14,518 bases of DNA from Thermoplasmata archaeon (lineage in GTDB: Archaea > Thermoplasmatota > Thermoplasmata > Lutacidiplasmatales > UBA184). The stretch spans positions 1-14,518 of the forward strand of contig JASHTI010000164.1 of NCBI GenBank assembly GCA_030040625.1, read 5' to 3'. Numbering within the stretch: the stretch's first letter is position 1; each line of letters begins with the position of its first letter. This document shows positions 1 through 6,064 of the stretch, in pieces. The position numbers were made by a program, and so were the translations under genes. The notes beneath the pieces were generated by a model. That model saw only the letters and a list, made by a program, of their open reading frames with translations, ran no database searches and was not told the DNA's origin.

Positions 1-1298
1 CCGGCGACCTCGTCTACAACAACTACTTCGACGTCGCCCAGCCGGCGGTCACGCCGACGTACAACGCCTTCTCCTGCCAGGTGAGCTGCCTCCGGGCCTC
101 CTACACCGACACCTGGAACGTCAGCCGGCAGCCCGCCGCCGACGCGGCGGTCCGGCTCGGCATGGTCCTGAGCGGGAGCATTCTCGGGACCAGCTACCAA
201 GGCGGCAACTACTGGTCGAACTACGGGTCGACGGAGGACCCGTTCGGCGTCCTCCCGTACGACGACGGAGGCCTCATCACGATCGACGGCGACTACGTCC
301 CGCTGGTCCCGAACGCGCTCTTCTCGCTCACCCTGGTGGAGAGCGGGCTGGTCGGCGGCACCCGCTGGAACGCGAGCCTCAACGGCGCCACGAGCTCGTC
401 GGTGACCCGGACCCTCGTCCTCTTCGCGCCGAACGGGAGCTACACTCTCGGGATCGGGACCCCCGCGGGATACCTCGGCCCGGCGGGCGGTGGTGTCGTG
501 CTCAACGGTACGAATCTGACTCTCGCCGTGAAGTTCACGCAGACGTTCAGCGTCGCCATCAGTACGGTCGGTCTTCCCGCCGGTTGGCCCTGGAACATCA
601 CCTTCCCGAACGCGCTCGGGAGCGGGCGGTCCGAGCAGCTCAGTGGGGCGGCGCCCGCGGTCGCGACCGGGGTCCTCGTCAACGGCAGCCAGCCGTACGT
701 CGTGAAGGCCTACGGGTTCGCCGCCTCTCCCGCGCACAGTTCGCTGACGATCGCGGGGGCTCCGTACGCCTTCTCGGTGACGTTCTCCGTCGTCGACGTC
801 CTCCGGGTGACCACCTCCGGGCTCTCCAGCACGACTCCGTGGACCGTCCTCGTGGCCGAAGGGACGGAGGAGGTGTCGGGCGGCGCGATCGGGCCCGGGG
901 TCGTCGCCTTCACGGTCCTGCAGATCGGCGCCGGAGGCTACAGCTGGACGGTCACGGCCAGCGGCTACACCGCCACACCGGCGGCCGGCATGGGGACCTC
1001 GCCGTCCAGCAACAACGTCACCGTCGCGTTCCACGCGAAGCCGGCCCCCGCGCCCGCCTTCGACTGGCTCTACGTGGCGCTCGGGGCGGCCGTCGTCCTC
1101 GCGATCGCCGGCTTCGCCCTCTACGCTTCCGAGCGGCGACGCGGTCCGCGCGGTCCCGCCCCGCTCGCGCCGGCGAGCGTGCCCGTCGCGGCGGCCCCGG
1201 CCGCCGCGGCTGCGCCGGTGAAGCCGGCGACCCCGGCCGGTCCGGCCCCCTGGGAAGAGGGACCGAGCGACTCCGAGCGCACGGGGCCGGCTCGGTAG
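1..1298 (+). CDS. Membrane-anchored beta-helix surface protein, 3' part
   Basis: The frame is open from the window edge (first full codon at 3) to the TAG at 1296-1298, so the gene starts upstream and 431 codons are visible. A GTG at 81 could be mistaken for a start, but the coding-like sequence before it (GDLVYNNYFDV) shows the protein continues. The motif GGNYWSNY (201-224) is typical of the last coil of right-handed parallel beta-helix (NosD/PbH1-like) repeats in archaeal surface proteins. After it come about 260 residues of beta-rich, Gly/Ser/Thr-rich sequence, probably Ig-like or carboxypeptidase-regulatory-like modules. There are about nine N-X-S/T sequons (NVS, NAS, NGS, NGT, NLT, NIT, NVT). 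One hydrophobic helix at 1065-1127 is followed by an Arg-rich stop-transfer stretch (ERRRGPRG) and an Ala/Pro-rich tail. I infer an extracellular glycoprotein with a C-terminal membrane anchor and short cytoplasmic tail. Its ligand or enzymatic role is unknown. Confidence 0.85.
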   Translation, partial: GDLVYNNYFDVAQPAVTPTYNAFSCQVSCLRASYTDTWNVSRQPAADAAVRLGMVLSGSILGTSYQGGNYWSNYGSTEDPFGVLPYDDGGLITIDGDYVPLVPNALFSLTLVESGLVGGTRWNASLNGATSSSVTRTLVLFAPNGSYTLGIGTPAGYLGPAGGGVVLNGTNLTLAVKFTQTFSVAISTVGLPAGWPWNITFPNALGSGRSEQLSGAAPAVATGVLVNGSQPYVVKAYGFAASPAHSSLTIAGAPYAFSVTFSVVDVLRVTTSGLSSTTPWTVLVAEGTEEVSGGAIGPGVVAFTVLQIGAGGYSWTVTASGYTATPAAGMGTSPSSNNVTVAFHAKPAPAPAFDWLYVALGAAVVLAIAGFALYASERRRGPRGPAPLAPASVPVAAAPAAAAAPVKPATPAGPAPWEEGPSDSERTGPAR

Positions 1299-1377
1299 GC
1301 GCGTCGCGGTCGGCGCCGTCGGCCGGCCCGCTCCGGCCGCGGACATCCGCGACCTCCACGCGGCGCGACCGGAGGCC

Positions 1378-1383
1378 CTTTAC
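1378..1383 (+). promoter_or_regulatory. Putative TATA box for the Kch-like channel gene
   Basis: CTTTAC is an AT-rich island in a very GC-rich intergenic region, about 28 nt before the ATG at 1408. This is the spacing expected for an archaeal TATA box driving a leaderless or nearly leaderless transcript. No purine-rich ribosome binding site lies just before the ATG, which fits leaderless translation. Confidence 0.45.
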
Positions 1384-1407
1384 TCGCCGGCGTCTCTCCT
1401 TTCTGCG

Positions 1408-2607
1408 ATGGTCGACGAGGGCGACGGGACGCCCTCGCCGCGATCGCATCGCGCGGCCCCGCTCCCCCCGGGAGCACTCGCCCAGCGCGTGGGCCGCCTG
1501 AGCGGCGTGGCGGCCGGCGTGGGCCTCCTGCTGGTCGGGCTGGGTCTCTTCACGGCGATCGCCCCGCCGCACGAGTTCTATCCCGACCCGCTGGACGGCT
1601 ACGATCCCCCGTTCCTCGTGGTCGCCGGCGTGCTCTTCCTGATCCTCGCGCCGCGGCTGCTCGAGCGGACCCCGGCCGCGTGGCTGTTCACCCTGTTCCC
1701 GCCCCTACTGGCGCTCGTCGCCGTCGTGATCAGCCCGGACTTCTACTCCGTGGTCGGGGCGGCCGCGGCGGTCGGCTTCGTCGTCGGGCTCGCCCGGTAC
1801 CGCAGCGGCTTCTATCGGGCCAGCTCCGAGGCCGCCCGGACCCGGGAGCTCGCGGTGATCATCACCGGCCTCCTCACGCTGCTGTTCGGCACGGTCGGGG
1901 CGCGCTGGCTGGGGGGTCAGTTCAACCCGACCCTGCGCGGCTGGCCCGAGGCGCTCTACTTCACGGTGACGACGATCTCGACGAACGGCTCGCAGATCGA
2001 GCCGGCGACCGACGCGGCCCGGCTCTTCGTCGTCGGCCTGATCCTCCTCGGGGTCGGAACGTTCTTATCGGCCGTGGTCGTCATTTTCCTGCCGTTCGTC
2101 GAGCGGCGCCTATCCGGCCTGACCGCACGGCTCGAGCGGGCCCAGATGCAGGAGCTCGAGCAGCACGTCATCGTCTGCGGGGCCTCGCCGGAGGCGAGCG
2201 CCGCAGCGCGCGCGATCCGTGACTCGGGGGCGCGCCCGCTGATCCTCTCCACCGACCCCCAGGCCGTCGAGCTCCTTCGTTCGGAGGGGTTCCGGACCCA
2301 CCTCGGCGACCCGTCCGTCGAGGACGACCTCAAGGACGCCGGGATCGACCGCGCCATGGCCCTCGTGGTGGCGCAGGCGACCGACGCCGAGAACCTGCTG
2401 ACGGTGATCACCGCCCGGGGGCTGCAGCCCGGCCTGCGGATCGTGGCGATCGCCACTTCGGAGACGAGCATCCCCAAGCTACGTCGCGCCGGGGCGAACG
2501 AGGCGATCAGCGTCGTACGAGTCGCCGCGGAGCTCCTCGCCTCGGCCGCGCTGGGGACCCCCGGCCCGAGCTCGCCGCGGACCGGCCGGCCGGTCGGCGC
2601 CGGCTGA
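1408..2607 (+). CDS. Kch-like ion channel with RCK/TrkA-N domain and aberrant filter
   Basis: This 399-residue protein resembles the Kch/TrkA-N family of potassium channels. Hydrophobic segments lie at about residues 31-52, 68-82, 89-109 and 113-129, before a pore module. The module has an outer helix at 147-165, a pore loop at 178-196 and an inner helix at 203-228. A Rossmann-like RCK domain follows at about 252-375, starting HVIVCGAS and including the acidic GDPSVEDDLKDAGID stretch typical of TrkA-N domains, where it would bind a nucleotide or ion and gate the pore. The pore loop reads FTVTTISTNGSQIEP, so the canonical T-V-G-Y-G filter is replaced by T192-N-G-S-Q196. The fold and surrounding sequence still align with E. 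coli Kch (MSTVGYGDI). Potassium selectivity is therefore doubtful: it may be non-selective, gated differently or regulatory. The ATG start is supported by the TATA-like element 28 nt upstream. The last 20 residues are a Pro/Gly tail. Confidence 0.88.
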   Translation: MVDEGDGTPSPRSHRAAPLPPGALAQRVGRLSGVAAGVGLLLVGLGLFTAIAPPHEFYPDPLDGYDPPFLVVAGVLFLILAPRLLERTPAAWLFTLFPPLLALVAVVISPDFYSVVGAAAAVGFVVGLARYRSGFYRASSEAARTRELAVIITGLLTLLFGTVGARWLGGQFNPTLRGWPEALYFTVTTISTNGSQIEPATDAARLFVVGLILLGVGTFLSAVVVIFLPFVERRLSGLTARLERAQMQELEQHVIVCGASPEASAAARAIRDSGARPLILSTDPQAVELLRSEGFRTHLGDPSVEDDLKDAGIDRAMALVVAQATDAENLLTVITARGLQPGLRIVAIATSETSIPKLRRAGANEAISVVRVAAELLASAALGTPGPSSPRTGRPVGAG

Positions 2608-2649
2608 GTCGCCGGCGACGGAGCCGAGCCGCGAGGGAGACGTTCGAGC

Positions 2650-3219
2650 GTGCCGCGGAAGCGAACCGAAAAGGCCGCCGAGGCTCCCGTGCCGGCGCCC
2701 GTGGCCCGGGTCCGTCTGGAGCTCGACCTCCCCCACGAGCGGCTCGAGCCGTCGCCGATCCCGATCCTTCGCCAGATCGAGGCGCTCCTCCGCGAGCAGG
2801 AGGTCGAGGAGGAGGGAAGTATCCTCCAACGCGTCGCCGGGCTCCTGCACGAGCTCGGAGAACTCGGCTACGATCGGGTCGACCACTGGGAGATCGACCC
2901 CGGCGGCTGGCTCCCGCTCCCCGAGCCGAGCCACCGGGGCCGGACCGAGCCGCTGCCCCACCTGCTCCGCGCTCTGCAGAGCCGGGCCTGGGCCCCGCTC
3001 TCGGGAGCGACCGCGTTTTCCCTCCGTCTGGCCGATGACCAGGACCACCGCGCCGACGCGGTGGTCCTGCGGCGGCACCGCGAGCGCCAGCACTCCATCC
3101 GCATCGACTTCTGGGACCCGCCGCCCGCGAGGCGGCTCCATGCGCTGGTCGAACGGCTGCGCCAGCGGTTCTCGCCGCTCCGGGTCCACCTCCAGCGGCT
3201 CGGGGAGACGTCGCGGTAG
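2650..3219 (+). CDS. Uncharacterised 189-aa protein
   Basis: I do not recognise a family. The GTG at 2650 is the likely start: a purine-rich GAGGGAG lies about 10 nt upstream, and the gene begins 42 nt after the channel gene, so the two may be co-transcribed. The N-terminus is basic and Ala/Pro-rich (about 1-20). A likely beta strand (ARVRLELDL) and two amphipathic helices (about 36-72) follow, the latter Glu/Leu-rich. A mixed alpha/beta part (about 76-155) contains YDRVDHWEIDPGGW and SIRIDFWDPP, and a basic helix (158-174) comes near the end. There is no signal peptide, membrane segment or Cys pair, so it is predicted soluble and cytoplasmic. Codon third positions are strongly GC-rich, like its neighbours. 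A 254-codon open frame on the opposite strand (2479-3243) overlaps it, but that frame is Arg/Pro-rich, lacks recognisable motifs and runs into the channel gene. Confidence 0.6.
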   Translation: MPRKRTEKAAEAPVPAPVARVRLELDLPHERLEPSPIPILRQIEALLREQEVEEEGSILQRVAGLLHELGELGYDRVDHWEIDPGGWLPLPEPSHRGRTEPLPHLLRALQSRAWAPLSGATAFSLRLADDQDHRADAVVLRRHRERQHSIRIDFWDPPPARRLHALVERLRQRFSPLRVHLQRLGETSR

Positions 3220-3332
3220 CGGTCGGAGCTCGCGGCCACGCACCCAGGCCGGCTCAGACCGAGGGCGCGCCGGCCCGTGAGTGACGGGTGAGCGTTCCTG
3301 GCCGTCCTTAGAAATCAGGGGCGAAAGGGGTT

Positions 3333-3360
3333 CGACCCTCCCGCGAACGCGGGAGGGTCG
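3333..3360. repeat. Perfect 13-bp inverted repeat, possible bidirectional terminator
   Basis: Left arm CGACCCTCCCGCG (3333-3345) and right arm CGCGGGAGGGTCG (3348-3360) are exact reverse complements separated by AA. As RNA this gives a very stable GC-rich hairpin on either strand. It lies between convergent genes ending at 3219 (+) and 3383 (-), 22 nt past the acetate-transporter stop. There is no long T tract, although on the minus strand a CCCCTTTC stretch and a TGATTTCT stretch follow. Possible roles are transcript end stabilisation, a terminator, or a protein-binding palindrome. Confidence 0.6.
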
Positions 3361-3382
3361 GGTCGGAGGGTGCCGTGCCGAC

Positions 3383-4006
3383 CTAGATCGGCAGGACCTT
3401 CTTCCCGTAGGTGTGCTGGCTCAGGTGCGCCGTGCCGGCGTACCAGGCGACCAGCCCGAGGAAGATCCACTCGCCGCCGACCGCCCAGTGCTCGCCCGAG
3501 GAGATCTTGGCGACCCCGCTCGCGCCCGCGGTCCAGGCCTCGATGATCAGAAGGATGAACCCGATCAGCAGGAAGAGCAGGAAGAAGAACGAGCCCCAGC
3601 CGTGCTTCATCGAGCTGATGAACAGGGTCAGCGTGAAGAGAAGCCAGATGAACGCCAGGCCCGCCGGGCCGTAGCCGAGCCCCGCGACCGCGAGGGTCGA
3701 GGCCGACCACCAGAACGCCGCGTAGCCGAGGAATCCGATCCCCCAGAACAGGTGGTTCTGGAGGAGCAGGATGATCCCGACGATACCCACGACTAGCCCT
3801 CCGAAGGCGATGTCCGTCGCCGTGACGCCGCCGAAACCGAGGAACCCGTTCCCGTACGGCTTCGGAAGCTGGCTGAGCCCGAAGAGGACCGCCGTCAGGC
3901 CGAATGCGAGGAACCCCAGGATCGAGGGACTCGCCGTTCCGCCACCCATCTTGCTGCTATCCGACCCCCCCATGGGGGAGGTCATCGCCGAATCGCTGGC
4001 CGGCAT
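3383..4006 (-). CDS. GPR1/FUN34/YaaH (AceTr) family acetate transporter-like protein
   Basis: The 207-residue length matches bacterial SatP/YaaH proteins (about 190-210). After a Ser/Gly/Met-rich N-terminal extension of about 25 residues, the family's NPAPLGL signature appears in degenerate form as SPSILGF (26-32). Six hydrophobic helices follow at about 29-47, 62-82, 86-108, 114-133, 138-157 and 180-196. The C-terminal YGKKVLPI corresponds to the FGRTVLPI ending of E. coli SatP. The family exports or imports acetate and succinate across the cytoplasmic membrane, usually with protons. The signature Asn and Pro positions are partly altered (S26, S28, I29), so substrate range is uncertain. The gene is probably transcribed alone: it has its own TATA-like box about 29 nt before the ATG, and the glyoxalase-like gene upstream is 130 nt away. 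Confidence 0.85.
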   Translation of the reverse strand: MPASDSAMTSPMGGSDSSKMGGGTASPSILGFLAFGLTAVLFGLSQLPKPYGNGFLGFGGVTATDIAFGGLVVGIVGIILLLQNHLFWGIGFLGYAAFWWSASTLAVAGLGYGPAGLAFIWLLFTLTLFISSMKHGWGSFFFLLFLLIGFILLIIEAWTAGASGVAKISSGEHWAVGGEWIFLGLVAWYAGTAHLSQHTYGKKVLPI

Positions 4007-4032
4007 GTTGCCGAAACGACGAGGTTCGGGTA

Positions 4033-4038
4033 GATAAA
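4033..4038 (-). promoter_or_regulatory. Putative TATA box for the acetate transporter-like gene
   Basis: On the minus strand the sequence reads GGGGTTTATCTACC, with TTTATC at 4038-4033, centred about 29 nt upstream of the ATG whose A is at 4006. The spacing fits a leaderless archaeal transcript. A small inverted repeat (4043-4058) lies immediately upstream. Confidence 0.55.
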
Positions 4039-4042
4039 CCCC

Positions 4043-4058
4043 CCTCGTTCATTCGAGG
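4043..4058. repeat. Small inverted repeat next to the transporter promoter
   Basis: CCTCG (4043-4047) and CGAGG (4054-4058) flank TTCATT. It sits a few bases upstream of the putative TATA box of the acetate transporter-like gene, where a regulator could affect TFB/TBP binding. Five-base arms are short enough to arise by chance in GC-rich DNA, so this is only a candidate operator. Confidence 0.25.
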
Positions 4059-4136
4059 AGAGTTTTACGCCACCCCGGCGAGGCGTGGGAGGGGGACTCC
4101 CTCCCGTCACCGGGTCCGCTCCGAACGCAGCGCCGC

Positions 4137-4586
4137 TCAGTTCACATCGAACTCGTTGCCTTCCGGGTCGGCCATGGCGACCGCATAGTGGTCATCGCCC
4201 TCTTCGTAGAGGGTCTCCAGGCGGACCGCCCCCAGCGCCAGGAGCCGGGTGACCTCGGCCTCCACCTGGCCCTTCCGCGTCGCCAGCGGCAGGTCGCGGC
4301 TCCCGCTCGCCCGAACATCGAAGTGCAGGCGGTTCTTGACGGCCTTCGACTCGGGCACCCCATGGAACCAGATGCGCGGTCCCTCTCCCTTGGGGTCGTC
4401 GATCGACTCGGGGCTGGTGACGTCCTTCAGCTCCTCCTCGGCGACCCCTAGGCTGCGCCAGTACTCACGCCAGCCGGCGTACCCGGGCGGAGGCGGCTCC
4501 GGTCGGTAATGGATCGCGGCACTCCAGAACTGGACGAGGCGACGAGGCTCGCGACAGTCGATCACGATCTGGAAGCGTACGGACAT
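4137..4586 (-). CDS. VOC superfamily glyoxalase-like protein
   Basis: The 149-residue protein resembles the Glyoxalase_6-type group of the vicinal oxygen chelate superfamily. It opens with the typical strand RFQIVIDCREPRRLVQFWSA and has a central IWFHGVPESK / NRLHFDVRA block. It closes with AVAMADPEGNEFDVN, the usual C-terminal signature. H88 in NRLHFDV and E145 in GNEFDV are candidate metal ligands. The VOC fold supports metal-dependent isomerisation, ring cleavage or drug binding, but most proteins of this type have no known substrate, and none can be assigned here. It is predicted soluble. The ATG at 4586 gives the family's normal N-terminus. A TATA-like TTTAGA about 65 nt upstream suggests a leader of roughly 40 nt, unlike the leaderless neighbours. 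Confidence 0.85.
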   Translation of the reverse strand: MSVRFQIVIDCREPRRLVQFWSAAIHYRPEPPPPGYAGWREYWRSLGVAEEELKDVTSPESIDDPKGEGPRIWFHGVPESKAVKNRLHFDVRASGSRDLPLATRKGQVEAEVTRLLALGAVRLETLYEEGDDHYAVAMADPEGNEFDVN

Positions 4587-4649
4587 CGGAGGGTCCCCTT
4601 ACCGATCTGACGGTCCCGGTGCGTCAGCAGAGACCGCACACCCTGAGCT

Positions 4650-4655
4650 TCTAAA
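4650..4655 (-). promoter_or_regulatory. Putative TATA box for the glyoxalase-like gene
   Basis: The minus strand reads GGGTTTAGAAG, the only AT-rich stretch upstream of the glyoxalase-like gene. It lies about 65 nt from the start codon, so a transcript starting about 25 nt downstream would carry a leader of roughly 40 nt. No clear GGAGG-type site is present in that leader. Confidence 0.35.
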
Positions 4656-4828
4656 CCCGGCGCCTGGCGAGGTCCGTCGGGGTCCCGCCGATCCGCTCCC
4701 GCGCGCCGATCGACGGTCGGGGCACCCCTGGCGCCGCCGACGCCGGCGCTCGCAGGCGGGGCATCGCTGGCCGGAACCGAGGAGAGCCGGTGGGCGACCC
4801 ACGGTACTGGACGTCCCCGACGGCGGAC

Positions 4829-4834
4829 CTTAAA
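4829..4834 (+). promoter_or_regulatory. Putative TATA box for the small gene at 4865
   Basis: CTTAAA is an AT-rich hexamer in GC-rich DNA about 31-36 nt before the ATG at 4865. It supports 4865 as the start over the earlier in-frame GTG at 4790, because that frame would run through the promoter. Confidence 0.5.
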
Positions 4835-4864
4835 CGCCGAGTCCCCTCCCCGTCCGCGGCGCCC

Positions 4865-5140
4865 ATGGAGGACCACGACCAGCTCTCCCGCATCGTTTTC
4901 GGCCAGACCCGGGTCATCCTCACCCGGGACCTGTCGGTGATGAACCCGAACCTCGTCGCGGGCTCTCAGGGGCTGGTGATCGGCAAGCTCGCGAACTACA
5001 CGTTGAAGGTCGCGTTCCCGAAGGTGACGGTCGGGGTCAGCTGGCGCGACTGCGACATCGTCGAGGGGAGGACCGGCATGCCGACTGAGGCCGAGCAGCC
5101 GCGCGTGATCCCGACCCCCCGCCACATGGGCGAGGAGTAG
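4865..5140 (+). CDS. Small beta-rich protein of unknown function (91 aa)
   Basis: The start was placed at the ATG at 4865, not at the in-frame GTG at 4790: a TATA-like box lies about 31-36 nt upstream of this ATG, and the 25 extra residues would be low-complexity. The core alternates strands and turns: TRVILTRDLSVMNPN, then GSQGLVIGKLANYTLKVAF, then KVTVGVSWRDCDIV. The Gly-containing turns and short strands suggest a small SH3-like or KOW-like barrel, perhaps a nucleic-acid or protein binding module. That is an inference from pattern alone; I recognise no named family. It contains one Cys, no signal peptide and no membrane segment. The last 20 residues are a Pro-rich tail. It converges on the HAD hydrolase with only 7 bp between stop codons. 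Confidence 0.65.
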   Translation: MEDHDQLSRIVFGQTRVILTRDLSVMNPNLVAGSQGLVIGKLANYTLKVAFPKVTVGVSWRDCDIVEGRTGMPTEAEQPRVIPTPRHMGEE

Positions 5141-5147
5141 CGCCGGC

Positions 5148-5972
5148 TTAGCCGAGGGCCGCCAGCAGCCCGGGCAGCTCTTCCCACCGGGCGAACCGGT
5201 AGGCCGGGACGGGCTCGAGCCGACGCGGGCTCCCGAGGTGGCTCTGGTAGCGGGTCCCGTAGCGCTGAAGGCCGGTGTAGAGGAGCGCCGCGCGGAGCCC
5301 GGCCTGCTGGGCGCCCGCGATGTCGAACCAGCTGTCGCCGACGTGGACCGCCGACTCGGGACCCGTGGCGAGGCGCCGCAGCGCCTCCTGGAAGATCGCC
5401 GGGTGGGGCTTCGTCCAAGGGTGCTCGTCGCTGAAGACCCAGGTCTCGATGACGGTGTCCAGGCCGAGTCGTTTCGCGATCGGGCGGAACGCGGCGCCGG
5501 GCTCGCCGACCGTGTTCGAGACGACCCCGACGCGCCAGCCGTCCTGGCGGAGCGCCCGGAGCACGTCGATCGCCCCGGGCGCGATCTGGAACGCGGTGCG
5601 CGCGACCAGCTCGGAGATCCGCCGGACGTAGCGCTCCGGCTCTAGACGGCAGCCCGCCCGCCGCCCGGCCTCGGCGATCTGGGCGGCGAGCGGGATGCTC
5701 TCCCCCGACCGGGCCTGTTCGGCGGCGTGCGCCGCGACCTCCTGCGCGATGCGGGCCAGTTCGGGCGGCCCCTCGACGGCGGCGGCCCCACTCGGGCGGC
5801 CCTCCTTCAGCGACTCCACCGCGGCCGCGAGCTGCTGCTCGACGTACGCCTCCTCGGCGTCGGGCTCTAGGTAGACCAGCGTGTGCCACAGGTCGACCGT
5901 GAGCGCGCGCGGCTCCTGGCGGAGCCCCGGCGGTGAGGTGCCCTCCGGGAGCGATGCGGGCGCGGTCTTCAC
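5148..5972 (-). CDS. HAD superfamily hydrolase-like protein
   Basis: This 274-residue protein carries the HAD motifs in order. Motif I is TVDLWHTL with the predicted nucleophile D27. Motif II is VVSNT (S152), motif III is K188 in TKPHP, and motif IV is VGDSWFDIAGA (D213, D217). A helical cap of about 100 residues lies between motifs I and II. The family uses the first Asp to form an aspartyl-phosphate or ester intermediate, usually with Mg2+. The second motif I Asp, the general acid in most phosphatases, is Trp here (D-L-W), a variant seen in some HAD subgroups, so ordinary phosphatase activity should not be assumed. The GTG start at 5972 has a TTTTCT element about 30 nt upstream. Residues 1-20 look disordered. 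It is predicted cytosolic. It shares a 92-bp divergent promoter region with the dehydrogenase gene; a functional link is possible but unproven. Confidence 0.88.
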   Translation of the reverse strand: MKTAPASLPEGTSPPGLRQEPRALTVDLWHTLVYLEPDAEEAYVEQQLAAAVESLKEGRPSGAAAVEGPPELARIAQEVAAHAAEQARSGESIPLAAQIAEAGRRAGCRLEPERYVRRISELVARTAFQIAPGAIDVLRALRQDGWRVGVVSNTVGEPGAAFRPIAKRLGLDTVIETWVFSDEHPWTKPHPAIFQEALRRLATGPESAVHVGDSWFDIAGAQQAGLRAALLYTGLQRYGTRYQSHLGSPRRLEPVPAYRFARWEELPGLLAALG

Positions 5973-5998
5973 GGATGCAAGTTCGAACGCGGGAGGCC

Positions 5999-6004
5999 AG
6001 AAAA
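5999..6004 (-). promoter_or_regulatory. Putative TATA-like element for the HAD gene
   Basis: The minus strand reads CCGTTTTCTGG, an AT-rich island about 30 nt before the GTG start at 5972. A second AT-rich island, GAAAAG at 6037-6042 on the plus strand, lies about 26 nt before the dehydrogenase ATG at 6065. The two genes therefore probably have separate back-to-back promoters. Confidence 0.35.
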
Positions 6005-6064
6005 CGGTCGCCGGCGACGGGAACCGCCGGTGGAGCGAAAAGGGGACGCGTCCTCCGCGCCCGT

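Larger units (their letters stand above)
4587..4864. other. Divergent intergenic region between two genes
   Basis: This 278-base gap separates the glyoxalase-like gene (-) from the small unknown gene (+). It holds a putative promoter for each: TTTAGA on the minus strand at 4650-4655 and CTTAAA on the plus strand at 4829-4834. Open frames in it are Arg/Pro-rich and look like noise. I see no RNA gene, repeat array or mobile-element end. Confidence 0.5.

Noticed and set aside
2479..3243. 254-codon minus-strand frame opposite the 189-aa protein
   Set aside because: It overlaps the 3' end of the well-supported channel gene, has no recognisable motif and is Arg/Pro/Gly-rich. The plus-strand frame has normal secondary-structure patterning.
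3276..3290. Possible C-box-like GTGAGTGA of a C/D box RNA
   Set aside because: It does not match RUGAUGA exactly, and no properly spaced D box or terminal stem was found.
3328..3345. tRNA T-loop-like GGGTTCGACCC stretch
   Set aside because: GGTTCGA resembles a T-loop, but no acceptor, D-arm or anticodon arm can be folded around it. The sequence is part of the 13-bp palindrome.
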